Origin: Pseudoroseomonas ludipueritiae
GTDB taxonomy: Bacteria > Pseudomonadota > Alphaproteobacteria > Acetobacterales > Acetobacteraceae
Length of the DNA stretch: 64,000 nt
Direction: 5' to 3'
Assembly (NCBI RefSeq): GCF_014490445.1
Contig: NZ_JACTUZ010000006.1
Span: 30,337-94,336, forward strand
A program made the translations under genes and the position numbers. Below, piece by piece: positions 35,605 to 45,546 of this stretch (position 1 is its first letter; each line of letters begins with the position of its first letter). A model generated the notes under the pieces. It was not told the origin of the DNA. It saw only the letters and a list, made by a program, of their open reading frames with translations, and did no database searches.

Positions 35605-35927
35605 TCAATCAGGGCCGGGTACAGGCACGAATTGCTGGAAGGCGGCCGCGGCCTCGACGCCTACGGGTGCGATGATGGTCAGATGGACGGTGTCTGCGGT
35701 TTCCCGCAGGCTGAAGGTCAGGAAGCCGCAGCACGCCTGTTCGCGCCGGACAAGTTCCCGCACCTGGGGCGCGGCTTCGGCGTCATAGACCAAGTGCAGG
35801 GTCAGACCGTCGCGGCGGTAGTCGCAGAGGGACCGTGTTATCAGTTCGTGGATCCAGGCCATCCGGTCTCGGTAGGCGCCTGGCGCCAGCGAGCAGACGA
35901 TGGGCGCGCCTCGGCGGCCGTGGTCAT
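35605..35927 (-). pseudogene. Frameshifted small Cys-pair protein of mercury-type cluster
   Basis: The ATG at 35925-35927 shares ATGA with the upstream membrane protein, so it is the natural start. It reads MTTAAEARP and then leaves the conserved frame at a GCGCGC run. The rest continues in another frame (PIVCSLAPGAYRDRMAWIHE, then RREQACCGFLTFSL) to the stop at 35605. Two extra bases in the GC run would explain the break. An internal ATG at 35862 could still make an 85-residue product. The EQACCGFLTF motif suggests thiol metal binding. The function is unknown. Confidence 0.7.
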
Positions 35928-36250
35928 GACCGACCTCCGGAAACGGCGCCGGACGGCATGGAGCCACATCCGCAGGCACTGACGCTGCAAGCCGGTCCAG
36001 TCGAAGGGGCGCAGGCGCCAGCCGCCGCCCGGTGACGGACAATGACCAGCCCAATGGTCGCCGCGAGCAGCAGAACGGCCAGCCCGACCACCCACCCGAC
36101 CGCCACAGTGCCGAGACCCGCAAGACCGATGGCGGCCAGGACGGAGCCGAGGACGGGAACGGCGCAGCACGTCGCGCAGGCGGTGACGACGGCGCCCGTG
36201 GTGGCGGTGGCACCGGCGGTCAGGCCCAGGACCTTTGTGGCGAGACGCAT
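35924..36250 (-). CDS. MerF/MerT-like small membrane transporter
   Basis: This 108-residue protein has two membrane helices, a Cys trio at the first helix (TACATCCAVPVLG: C25, C28, C29) and a Cys-rich tail (GACAPSTGPACSVSACGCG). Vicinal Cys next to Pro in a first helix is the pattern of mercuric ion transporters (MerF, MerT). The ATG is at 36248-36250. A MerR-type promoter lies immediately upstream, with a divergent merR. No merA or merP is present, so mercury uptake for reduction cannot be complete here. Confidence 0.7.
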   Translation of the reverse strand: MRLATKVLGLTAGATATTGAVVTACATCCAVPVLGSVLAAIGLAGLGTVAVGWVVGLAVLLLAATIGLVIVRHRAAAGACAPSTGPACSVSACGCGSMPSGAVSGGRS

Positions 36251-36299
36251 GGAGGGATCCCTCGTGGCTGTTGCGGGGCGCTCCGCCCCTCGTTGCCGC

Positions 36300-36330
36300 A
36301 AGGTAGTTCTTCAAGTAACTTGAGGTTCAA
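36300..36330 (-). promoter_or_regulatory. MerR-type promoter for the MerF-like gene
   Basis: On the minus strand, TTGAAC and TACCTT are separated by 19 bp (CTCAAGTTACTTGAAGAAC), with the dyad CTCAAGT-T-ACTTGAAG inside the spacer. It is 21 bp before the divergent merR start. Confidence 0.75.
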
Positions 36331-36350
36331 GAGGTTTCTGAGGCGATGCC

Positions 36351-36803
36351 ATGCCACGCTCTGCACCCGGCCTGACCATCGGCGCGCTGGCCGAGCGCAC
36401 CGGCTGCAACCCGCCGACCATCCGCTACTACGAGGAGATCGGCCTGCTGCCGCGCCCCGGGCGGCGGGCGAGCGGGCACCGCAGCTACGGCGACGAGGAC
36501 CTGCGGCGCCTGACCTTCATCCGACGCTGCCGTGATTTCGGCTTCCCGGTCGAGCAGGTCCGCGCCCTGGTGGCGCTGACGGAATCCCCGGACCGGGACT
36601 GCGCCGAGGCCCGTGACGTCGCGCAGACGCATCTCGAGGCCGTCCGGGAGAAGCTGGCCGAGCTCCACGCGCTCGAGCGGACGCTGGCCGAGTTCGTGGA
36701 CACCTGCACGGCAGCCTGCGCCGGAGGCCCGGCCAGCCGGTGCACCATGCTGGAAGACCTGTCCATTCCCGCCCCCGCGAAGCGGGCTGCCTGCTGCGGC
36801 TGA
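36351..36803 (+). CDS. MerR-family regulator
   Basis: This 150-residue protein has a DNA-binding domain (TGCNPPTIRYYEEIGLLP, RRLTFIRRCRDFGFPVEQ) and a dimerisation helix. A C-terminal Cys-rich metal site (DTCTAACAGGPASRC, ending AACCG) is present. Ligands DRDCAEARDV, TCTAAC and SRC match the three-Cys layout of Hg, Cd or Pb sensors, with an added terminal CC pair. It is divergent from the MerF-like gene and 70 bp ahead of the ACR3-like exporter. Confidence 0.9.
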   Translation: MPRSAPGLTIGALAERTGCNPPTIRYYEEIGLLPRPGRRASGHRSYGDEDLRRLTFIRRCRDFGFPVEQVRALVALTESPDRDCAEARDVAQTHLEAVREKLAELHALERTLAEFVDTCTAACAGGPASRCTMLEDLSIPAPAKRAACCG

Positions 36804-36872
36804 CGAAGCCGACCCCCATGACCATCCGCGGCGTGACACTGGTTGCCCGCTCACCACGGAGGAGCCGACAAC

Positions 36873-37850
36873 TTGGCCATCACCCGCCCCGGCCTGGAAG
36901 AGAACCAGGTTGCCATCTACTTCGCCGCCGTCCTGGCGGGCGCGATCGCGGCCGTCGTTGCGCCCGGGGACGCGTGGGGCGCGGTCATCAACCCGGCCAT
37001 CGCGGCCCTGCTGTACGTGACCTTCCTCCAGGTGCCGCTGGCGGACCTGCGGAAGAGCCTGGCCAATGGGCGCTTCCTGCTGACGTTGCTGGCGGTGAAC
37101 TTCGTCGCGGCCCCTCTCGTGGCGTTCGCCCTGGCTTCCCTGCTGCCCGGTGAGCAGTGGGTGCTGCGCCTGGGTGTCCTGATGGTGCTGCTGGCGCCCT
37201 GCATCGACTACGTGGTCGTGTTCACCCACCTGGGCCGCGGGGACGCCCGCCTGATCCTGGCTGCGACCCCGGTGCTGCTGGTGGCGCAGATGCTGCTGCT
37301 GCCCGTCTACCTCGGCCTGTTCATCGGCGAGCAGGCCATGGCGATGATGCAGCCTGGCCCCTTCATCGAAGCCTTCGTCTGGCTGATCGCCGTCCCTCTG
37401 GCTCTGGCCGCGGCGACGCAGGCATGGGCGGCACGCTCCGGTGCCGGGAAGGCGGTTGCCGACGCCATGGGATGGCTGCCCGTGCCGCTGATGGCCGTGG
37501 TGCTGCTGGTGGTCATCGCGGCCGTCGCCCCGGACGTGGCGGCCCAAGCGGGCTCCGTCGCCATGCTGGTGCCGATCTACGTCGCCTTCGCGGCGCTGAT
37601 GCCGGTCGTGGGCAGCGTCATCTCCAGGTATGCGGGCCTTGAGGCGGGCGCGGCGCGAGCCATCACCTTCAGCGGTGGCACCCGGAACTCCCTGGTCGTC
37701 CTGCCGCTGGCCTTCGCCCTCCCGGAGGCCGGGGCCCTGCTGCCCGCCGCCGTGGTGACGCAGACGCTCGTCGAGCTCGCCGCCATGCTGGTCTACATCC
37801 GCTGGGTACCCAGGCTGGTGCCCGCCAACCCCGGCATTGCGGCGGAGTGA
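36873..37850 (+). CDS. ACR3/bile-acid-symporter-like exporter (arsenic resistance protein)
   Basis: This 325-residue protein has about ten helices. The conserved LAPCIDYVVVFTHLGRGDAR in helix 4 has the Cys used by ACR3 pumps, and FSGGTRNSLVVLPLAFALP is the second family motif. The start TTG at 36873 is chosen because GGAGGAG lies eight bases upstream. A TTG at 36843 has none. ACR3 proteins export arsenite, and this divergent branch could take another oxyanion or thiol complex. It sits between two merR genes rather than ars genes. Confidence 0.8.
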   Translation: MAITRPGLEENQVAIYFAAVLAGAIAAVVAPGDAWGAVINPAIAALLYVTFLQVPLADLRKSLANGRFLLTLLAVNFVAAPLVAFALASLLPGEQWVLRLGVLMVLLAPCIDYVVVFTHLGRGDARLILAATPVLLVAQMLLLPVYLGLFIGEQAMAMMQPGPFIEAFVWLIAVPLALAAATQAWAARSGAGKAVADAMGWLPVPLMAVVLLVVIAAVAPDVAAQAGSVAMLVPIYVAFAALMPVVGSVISRYAGLEAGAARAITFSGGTRNSLVVLPLAFALPEAGALLPAAVVTQTLVELAAMLVYIRWVPRLVPANPGIAAE

Positions 37851-37887
37851 CGGTCATCCCGCCTTTGCTGACCACGCGGGGAAAGGA

Positions 37888-38121
37888 TCAGCCAGCCGCT
37901 GGCGACGGATCCCCGGCGTGGCAGCAACCCTTCCCGTCCACCTGTACAGGCGGGCACGGCACCGTTCCGTAGGAGCAGAACACACAGCAATCCCCTTGCT
38001 TGGGCCGGAGCAGCGTTCCGCAGCCGGTGCAGTCGTAGAAATACTGGCAGGCGTCTGTTGGCATCGTCTCGGTTTTTGCCGTGCCACAGTGCGGACAGGT
38101 GATTGTCGACTCCAGGATCAT
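37888..38121 (-). CDS. GDCCVxC-domain small zinc-ribbon-like protein
   Basis: This 77-residue protein has ten Cys arranged as ITCPHCG, YDCTGCG, GDCCVFCSYGTVPCP and GKGCCHAG. The GDCCVFC core defines a small family found in mercury-resistance operons. Some members have selenocysteine in the core, but here it is Cys. GAGGACCTG precedes the ATG at 38119-38121. It lies downstream of a frameshifted membrane peptide and a divergent merR. Cytosolic binding of thiophilic metal is likely. Confidence 0.85.
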   Translation of the reverse strand: MILESTITCPHCGTAKTETMPTDACQYFYDCTGCGTLLRPKQGDCCVFCSYGTVPCPPVQVDGKGCCHAGDPSPAAG

Positions 38122-38128
38122 CAGGTCC

Positions 38129-38327
38129 TCACACGTACGCGTAACCGAGCACCAACAGGATGACTCCGACCGCCAAACCTGCCGGAACGACAAGCTGGAG
38201 GGCCGGGTTGGGGGAGCAGGCGGAACCCGGCTTGCAAGCGACTGCTGCCCGTCGCGGTCAGCAGCACAGCACCCGTTTCCCTGACGGGCCGATGTGCCGG
38301 GGGAGCGTTCGCTGGGGTGTCGGACAT
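38129..38327 (-). pseudogene. Small one-helix membrane peptide with two frameshifts
   Basis: A strong AAGGAGGCCGACC precedes the ATG at 38325-38327. The reading starts MSDTPANAPPAHRPVRET, then appears to continue in the second frame (GCCAADRDGQQSLA) and ends in the third (ACSPNPALQLVVPAG, then LAVGVILLVLGYAYV, stop at 38129). Joined, these give a Cys-rich head and one membrane helix, a typical small mercury-cluster protein. No single frame gives this product, so it is probably broken. Confidence 0.6.
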
Positions 38328-38357
38328 GGTCGGCCTCCTTGTCTCGGTTATGCAGCG

Positions 38358-38388
38358 CACCTACCGTCTGTAGCGACTACAGGCTCAA
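38358..38388 (-). promoter_or_regulatory. MerR-type promoter for the GDCCVxC unit
   Basis: On the minus strand, TTGAGC and TAGGTG are separated by 19 bp (CTGTAGTCGCTACAGACGG). The inner dyad CTGTAG-TCG-CTACAG is shared with the promoters at 4048 and 39907. Confidence 0.78.
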
Positions 38389-38410
38389 GTCCTTTCTGGA
38401 GGCACATGGA

Positions 38411-38815
38411 ATGGGGCAGAGCGGCGTTGCCATCGGCGAACTCTCGCGGCGCACGGGCTGCAACATCGAAACAATTCGCTACTATGAGCGGATTGGCCTG
38501 CTTCCGATACCGGCTCGCCGGGGACGCTATCGCCTGTTCGGTGACGAGGACATCAGACGGCTGAGGTTCGTGCGGCGTGCGCGGGAGCTTGGCTTCACCC
38601 TGAAAGAGGTTAGCACTTTGTTAGGACTGGGCGCAGGCGCCTGCGCCGAGGTTCATGGCATGGCCGCAACACACCTCGCGGATGTCCGAACACGGATTGC
38701 TGACCTACAGGCGATGGAGCGTGCACTGGCAGATGCTGTGCAGCAATGTGAGCCGGGCGAGAAGGCTGTATGCCCATTGGTCGGGACCCTGTCGCGTCCA
38801 GCGGCTGTTACCTGA
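38411..38815 (+). CDS. MerR-family regulator, Hg/Pb/Cd type
   Basis: This 134-residue protein has its DNA-binding domain in IETIRYYERIGLLP and RLRFVRRARELGFTLKEV. Three metal ligands are visible: Cys in GACAEVHGM, and the C-terminal pair VQQCEPGEKAVCPL, close to the spacing of MerR and PbrR. The ATG at 38411 lies just after the divergent operator. It probably controls the GDCCVxC unit and itself. Confidence 0.9.
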   Translation: MGQSGVAIGELSRRTGCNIETIRYYERIGLLPIPARRGRYRLFGDEDIRRLRFVRRARELGFTLKEVSTLLGLGAGACAEVHGMAATHLADVRTRIADLQAMERALADAVQQCEPGEKAVCPLVGTLSRPAAVT

Positions 38816-39485
38816 TTGTGCCTCAAAACCTGCTCAGAGTGCGTTGAGGCTGATGGAAGGAGCAGGCGAATGCGCTGGCGTTGAGGTGGATGTCGAGCCT
38901 GCACTCCTGGCGGGGGATTCGGTTCAGTTAAGCAAAATCGCCCTCGATAACATACAGGGTCGACTCTCTTGCAGTCGGCCTAACGCAAGCGGCGCAACAT
39001 TCCATCGTGCAGCCGGTCCCATATAGTGGATTCCTTCCAGTTAAGCACAGATGTCGCCAACAGGTTATACCAAGCCCCTGTGACTGGAACCTATTGCTAC
39101 ACGGTCGAGGGGCCAACATCCCCGACCGGCTCCACGGTGCGATATCATGTAAGGGTATCGGTCACAGGGACTTGGAATTACTCCTAAGACACAGCCCGTC
39201 TCCCGCGACAGTATTTCTCCGATACGTGCCTGAGTTCAGGACGAAGAGGATGCTGCTCAAGGCGGCGTCGAAGCGGCACCATTAGCCGTCCACCTCCAGG
39301 TTCAGCCCGCCCCAGCGGCAACAACGGTGGCCGGAGCTCTGGTGTGGACAGTAAGCAGGAGAGGACGACCCTGGCTCCTCCTCCCGCACCGTGAGCAGAC
39401 GGAAGCTTCCACTGACGCCAGGCCCACAAGAAGACTGGGCTCAGGCGTTGGGCGGGATGCCACGGCGCGGACGGGCGCCGCCTGG
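38816..39485. other. Gene-poor 670-bp region
   Basis: The left 450 bp is less GC-rich than its neighbours and has no frame that resembles a protein. It contains the short inverted-repeat element described separately. The right 200 bp (39290-39485) is GC-rich, again without a convincing gene or ribosome-binding site. Confidence 0.5.
39066..39180. repeat. MITE-like element with terminal inverted repeats
   Basis: CCAAGCCCCTGTGAC (39070-39084) and the complement of CCAAGTCCCTGTGAC (39161-39175) form a 15-bp inverted pair with one mismatch. The pair bounds about 110 bp, with TA near both outer ends (TATACC on the left, AATTA on the right). No transposase is inside. The ends look like those of IS630-type elements, which target TA. 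Confidence 0.45.
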
Positions 39486-39902
39486 TCAGGCGCCAGCACT
39501 GGGACCGAGGGCTTCGATGATGCGGCACTCCGCCACCTTGCCGTGGCGGCACTGTCCGATTAGCGAATCCAGTTCGCGCCGCAGTGCCTGGAGGTCGGCA
39601 ATCTTCCGGTCCACCTCATCCCGGTGCCCTCGGGCGATGACGTCCACCGCGTCGCAGGAGCGCTCGCGGTCCTCGGCCAGGTCGAGCAGTGTGCGGATCT
39701 GTTCCAGCGAGAAGCCGAGGTCCCGCGCGCGCCGGATGAAGCTCAGGCGGCCGAGGTGGGCCTCGCCGTAGGTCCGATAGTTCCCGGCGCTGCGGGCCGG
39801 TGCCGGGAGCAGCCCCACGCGCTCATACCAGCGGATGGTCTCCACCTTCGTGCCGGTCGCCCTGGCGAGAGCGCCGATGTTCAGCAGGTTGTCTAAAGAC
39901 AT
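39486..39902 (-). CDS. PbrR/CadR-like MerR regulator
   Basis: This 138-residue regulator has the DNA-binding signature GTKVETIRWYERVGLLPA and Cys ligands ERSCDAVDV, then GQCRHGKVAECRI. The spacing fits Pb/Cd/Zn sensors of the PbrR and CadR type. The ATG at 39900-39902 lies at the edge of the divergent promoter for the HMA-ATPase operon. Its DNA-binding half is almost identical to the broken regulator at 4071, so it may control that operon as well. Confidence 0.92.
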   Translation of the reverse strand: MSLDNLLNIGALARATGTKVETIRWYERVGLLPAPARSAGNYRTYGEAHLGRLSFIRRARDLGFSLEQIRTLLDLAEDRERSCDAVDVIARGHRDEVDRKIADLQALRRELDSLIGQCRHGKVAECRIIEALGPSAGA

Positions 39903-39906
39903 CGCC

Positions 39907-39937
39907 TTGACCCTGTAGCGACTACAGGGTCCATATA
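39907..39937 (+). promoter_or_regulatory. PbrR/CadR-type promoter of the ATPase operon
   Basis: TTGACC (39907-39912), a 19-bp spacer CTGTAGCGACTACAGGGTC, then CATATA (39932-39937). The dyad CCTGTAG-CGA-CTACAGG is nearly perfect. Confidence 0.85.
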
Positions 39938-39992
39938 GGACGTCATCAACCCCCGGCAACTGGCGGGGACCCACCTGCAAAGGAGGCTAGCG

Positions 39993-40241
39993 ATGGCGAA
40001 TGGTGACACCACGGCGACAGGAACGTCGGTCGACCTGCGTTACCGGGTGGAAGGCATGGATTGCTCCGGCTGCGCTCTCAAGGTCGAGGGCGCGGTCGAG
40101 CAGATCAACGGCGCAGAGGACATCCAGGTCAACTACAAGACGCAAACCCTGGAGTTCCGCCTGAATGAGGCGACCACGCCGCGCTCGGCCGTCGAGGAGA
40201 AGATCAGCGGTCTGGGCTACGGCGTCGCGGCCCTGGCGTAA
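39993..40241 (+). CDS. Stand-alone HMA metallochaperone
   Basis: This 82-residue HMA-domain protein has the metal motif GMDCSGCALKVE and GYGVAAL at the C-terminus. It is closely similar to the HMA domain at the start of the ATPase that follows after 23 bp (GMDCPSCASKIE, shared LDEAATPRS-like segment). A duplication within the operon is likely. It would deliver divalent metal to, or regulate, the pump. AAAGGAGGC precedes the ATG. Confidence 0.9.
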   Translation: MANGDTTATGTSVDLRYRVEGMDCSGCALKVEGAVEQINGAEDIQVNYKTQTLEFRLNEATTPRSAVEEKISGLGYGVAALA

Positions 40242-40264
40242 CTAACAAGAACAGGGTGACAGCC

Positions 40265-42449
<2,185 letters not shown>

Positions 42450-42457
<8 letters not shown>

Positions 42458-42968
42458 GGGCCTGCCCAGGGCGCGCCTCGCCTGGACCTGGGGCGCGGCG
42501 ACGGCCGCGCTGGCCTTCGCGCTGGACCAGGCGACGAAGTGGTGGGTGCTGGCCCATCTCATGGATCCGCCCCGCGTCATCCCTGTCGCCCCGTTCTTCA
42601 ACCTAGTGCTGGCATGGAACCGGGGCGTCAGCTTCGGCCTGCTGTCGGCGGACCACCCCGCGACGCCCTGGCTCCTGTCCTCCCTCGCGCTCGCCGTCGT
42701 CGCGGGCCTCGTCGTCTGGACGACGCGTGACCGGCGCTCCGGCATGGCGGCCTCGGTCGGGTTCATCGCCGGAGGCGCCCTGGGCAACGTCGTCGACCGG
42801 CTGCAGCACGGCGCCGTGACGGACTTTCTGGACTTCCACGTGGCTGGCTACCACTGGCCCGCCTTCAACCTCGCCGATACCGCGATCTTCGTCGGCGTCG
42901 CGCTCCTGCTCATCGTCGGAGGGCGGCGCGAACCGGCGGGCGCGCCGCCCTCCGCGGCGCGGCCCTAG
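42450..42968 (+). CDS. lspA: Lipoprotein signal peptidase (pbrC-like)
   Basis: This 172-residue enzyme has four helices, with catalytic Asp in GNVVDRLQHG and FNLADTAIF. It is highly similar to the copy at 3351, including NRGVSFGLL and YHWPAFN. In pbr operons this gene (pbrC) is needed for maturation of a lead-binding lipoprotein or phosphatase. No pbrB phosphatase is present here. Its start overlaps the ATPase gene. Confidence 0.93.
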
Positions 42969-42980
42969 GGCGGGACCGCC

Positions 42981-43718
42981 GTGAACCCGCTCCTCCAGAT
43001 GTCCGGCCTCCTGACGGCCTTCCTGGCAGGGATGGTCTCGTTCCTCTCGCCCTGCGTGCTGCCGCTGGTGCCCGGCTACGTCTCCTACGTCGCCGGTCGC
43101 TCGGTCGCCGCCGAGCGCGCGACGCCGGGTCGTCTCGCCACGGTCGGCCTTGGCCTCTGCTTCGTCCTGGGCTTCGCGACCGTCTTCGTGGCGATGGGCG
43201 CGGGTGCCTCGGCGCTGAGCCAGACCCTGTTGCGCTACCGCTACGAGGCCGGGATCGTGGGCGGGGTGGTCGTGATCCTGTTCGGCCTGATGACCGCGGG
43301 CGTCCTGCGGCTGATGCCGCTGCAACGCGACCTCCGCTTCATGCCAACGCTCAGCGGCGGCACGCCGCTCTCCGCCTACGTGCTCGGGCTGGCCTTCGCC
43401 TTCGGCTGGACGCCCTGCATCGGTCCGGTGCTCGGCGCCATCCTGGCGCTGACCGCCACCAGCGAGATCAGCCACCTCGGCATCGTGCTCCTGGCCGCCT
43501 ACGCGGCCGGGCTGGGCGTGCCCTTCCTGCTGGTGGCCGCCTTCGCAGACGCATTCCTGCGCGGCCCGTTCCGCAGCCTGCGGCGCGTCGGCCGCGTTCT
43601 TCAGGTCTTGGCGGGTGGCGTCATGGTGGCGATGGGGGTGGCCATGATCACGGGTCACCTGACCGACTTCGCCATCCTGATGCTCCAGCTCTTCCCCTGG
43701 CTCGGGAGCATCGGATGA
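42981..43718 (+). CDS. CcdA/DsbD-type thiol-reductant membrane protein
   Basis: This 245-residue protein has six or seven helices. The two reactive Cys are in SFLSPCVLPLVPGYVSY and GWTPCIGPVLGAI. CcdA moves reducing equivalents from cytoplasmic thioredoxin to the periplasm. The start is GTG at 42981, 12 bp after lspA. It shares ATGA with the CDF gene. Together with dsbA and dsbB in the other lspA operon it suggests that both arms of envelope thiol redox are tied to metal stress. Confidence 0.9.
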   Translation: MNPLLQMSGLLTAFLAGMVSFLSPCVLPLVPGYVSYVAGRSVAAERATPGRLATVGLGLCFVLGFATVFVAMGAGASALSQTLLRYRYEAGIVGGVVVILFGLMTAGVLRLMPLQRDLRFMPTLSGGTPLSAYVLGLAFAFGWTPCIGPVLGAILALTATSEISHLGIVLLAAYAAGLGVPFLLVAAFADAFLRGPFRSLRRVGRVLQVLAGGVMVAMGVAMITGHLTDFAILMLQLFPWLGSIG

Positions 43719-44332
43719 GCGACGATGATGACCTGCCCAAGGACCTCGCCCACATCACGCCCGCCTATCGCCGGGCGCTCTGGATCGTGGTCGGCCTCAA
43801 CGTCGGCTACGGGCTGGTGGAGATGGTCGGCGGCTTCATCTCCGGTAGCCAGGCGCTCAAGGCAGATGCCCTCGACTTCCTCGGGGATGGCCTGATCAGC
43901 TTCCTCGGCCTGCTGGCAATCGGCTGGAGCCTCGCCTGGCGCGCCCGCTCCGCCCTCATCCAGGGCCTGTTCCTTGCCGTGCTTGGCTTGGGCGTGCTTG
44001 CCACCACCGGTTATCGGGTGCTGGTGCTGAACCAGCCCGAGGCCGAACTCATGGGCCTCTTCGCCATCGTCGCGCTGGTGGTCAACGTGGCCTCCGCGGC
44101 GGTCCTCATGCCTCACCGCGAGGGTGACGCCAACGTCCGGGCCGTCTGGTTGTTCAGCCGCAACGATGCCATCGGCAACCTGGCCGTGGTGGTCGCGGCG
44201 GGCCTCGTCTGGTGGACGGAAACGGCATGGCCCGACCTCGCCGTGGCATTCGTCATCGCCGGGCTGTTCCTGCAGTCGGCTTGGTCGATCATCCGCGACG
44301 CGCGGGCGGACCTGAGGGCGGCGCATGACTGA
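43715..44332 (+). CDS. Short cation-diffusion-facilitator-like transporter
   Basis: This 205-residue protein has six helices of the CDF type. The metal-site signature is variant: KADALDFLGDGLISF in helix 2 and SRNDAIGNLAVVV in helix 5, with Asp in the usual ligand places. The cytoplasmic C-terminal domain of typical CDF exporters is missing. It overlaps ccdA upstream and the NAD synthase fragment downstream. Export of a divalent metal is likely. Confidence 0.82.
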   Translation: MSDDDDLPKDLAHITPAYRRALWIVVGLNVGYGLVEMVGGFISGSQALKADALDFLGDGLISFLGLLAIGWSLAWRARSALIQGLFLAVLGLGVLATTGYRVLVLNQPEAELMGLFAIVALVVNVASAAVLMPHREGDANVRAVWLFSRNDAIGNLAVVVAAGLVWWTETAWPDLAVAFVIAGLFLQSAWSIIRDARADLRAAHD

Positions 44333-45296
44333 CGGCGTTCCCGACAGCCCTGTCGAGGTCCAGGCAGTCGGATCGAGCGGCCCCGGCGCCACGGTGCGGG
44401 TCGCCGCCTGCACGACCCCGGTCCGCCTCGCGGATCCCGCCGCGAACGCCGACTCCCTGCTGGAGGTCGCATGCACCTGCGCCGAGCGGTCGGTGTCGCT
44501 GGTCGCCTTCCCCGAACTGGCGCTGACCGGGTACTCCATCGACGACCTCTTTCTCCAGGACGTCGTCCTGGACGCTGCCGAGGCCGCCGTGGAGCGGATC
44601 GTGGAGACGTCGGCCCGCTTGCCCTCTGCCATGGTGCTGGGCGTCCCCCTGCGCCATGCGGGCCGCGTCTACAACACGGCCGTCATCATCCACCGCGGGA
44701 GGCTGCTGGGCGTCGTGCCCAAGGTCCACCTGCCGAACTACCAGGAGTTCTACGAGCGCCGCTACTTCGCATCCGGGAACGGGACCGACGGAAGCGTCAT
44801 CCGCGTGGGGCGGCACTCCGCCCCGTTCGGCCCCGATCTTCTCTTCGTGGCCGAGGCCCGCCCGGGGCTCGTCGTCCATGTCGAAATCTGCGAGGACATG
44901 TGGGTGCCGATGCAGCCGAGCGCCTTTGGTGCATTGGCCGGAGCCACCGTCCTGGTGAACCTGTCGGCCAGCAACATCACCGTCGGGAAGGCCGACACCC
45001 GGCGGATGCTGTGCCGGGCCCAGTCGGCTCGGTGCACGGCAGCCTACCTGTACACGGCGTCGGGCGAGGGTGAATCGACGACCGACCTCGCGTGGGACGG
45101 CCAGACCTCAATCTACGAGGACGGGGTCCTTCTCGCGGAGACCTCTCGCTTCGAACCCGGAGCCCGGTTTGCCGTCGCGGATGTCGATGTCGACCGTCTG
45201 AACGACGCACGGGCCCGCTCTGACATCTTCGCGCAATGTCGGGCGAGTCATGAGGCCCAGGTGGCCCGCTTCCGCCGCATCGTCCTCAGCTCGTAG
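44325..45296 (+). CDS. Glutaminase-domain-only NAD synthase homologue (nitrilase fold)
   Basis: This 323-residue protein matches the N-terminal CN-hydrolase domain of glutamine-dependent NAD synthase. The catalytic triad is Glu in FPELALTGYS, Lys in VPKVHLPNYQEFYERRYF and Cys in EICEDMWVP. The whole C-terminal ammonia-using NAD synthase domain is absent: the frame ends with RRIVLSS and a stop. The gene overlaps the CDF gene by eight bases, so it is transcribed with the metal operon. It may be a repurposed amidase or a truncated remnant. Confidence 0.8.
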   Translation: MTDGVPDSPVEVQAVGSSGPGATVRVAACTTPVRLADPAANADSLLEVACTCAERSVSLVAFPELALTGYSIDDLFLQDVVLDAAEAAVERIVETSARLPSAMVLGVPLRHAGRVYNTAVIIHRGRLLGVVPKVHLPNYQEFYERRYFASGNGTDGSVIRVGRHSAPFGPDLLFVAEARPGLVVHVEICEDMWVPMQPSAFGALAGATVLVNLSASNITVGKADTRRMLCRAQSARCTAAYLYTASGEGESTTDLAWDGQTSIYEDGVLLAETSRFEPGARFAVADVDVDRLNDARARSDIFAQCRASHEAQVARFRRIVLSS

Positions 45297-45469
45297 CGGA
45301 GACGGATGCCGCTCCACGCCGATCGCCGCGACGCTGATGCAAGTTCGCGGGGCGGGGGTGAGGCGCAGCGGGGCAGCCTCTGCCACCGCGAAGTCCCGCA
45401 ACCCGGCCACCAGCAAACCGCTGCCTGCCAGGGCCCGTGCCACACGGGAGATCATCGCATGGCCTGAAC

Positions 45470-45500
45470 TTGAAAGGGAGCACTCCCTCTTGAACCTCTG
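45470..45500 (+). promoter_or_regulatory. MerR-type promoter before the ATPase relic
   Basis: TTGAAA (45470-45475), a 19-bp spacer GGGAGCACTCCCTCTTGAA and CCTCTG. The dyad AAGGGAG-CA-CTCCCTC resembles CueR sites. It probably once drove the ATPase that is now decayed. Confidence 0.55.
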
Positions 45501-45546
45501 ACGACTGGAGGTCCCATCCAGGAGGCCGCCAGCAGGAGATCGCTCG

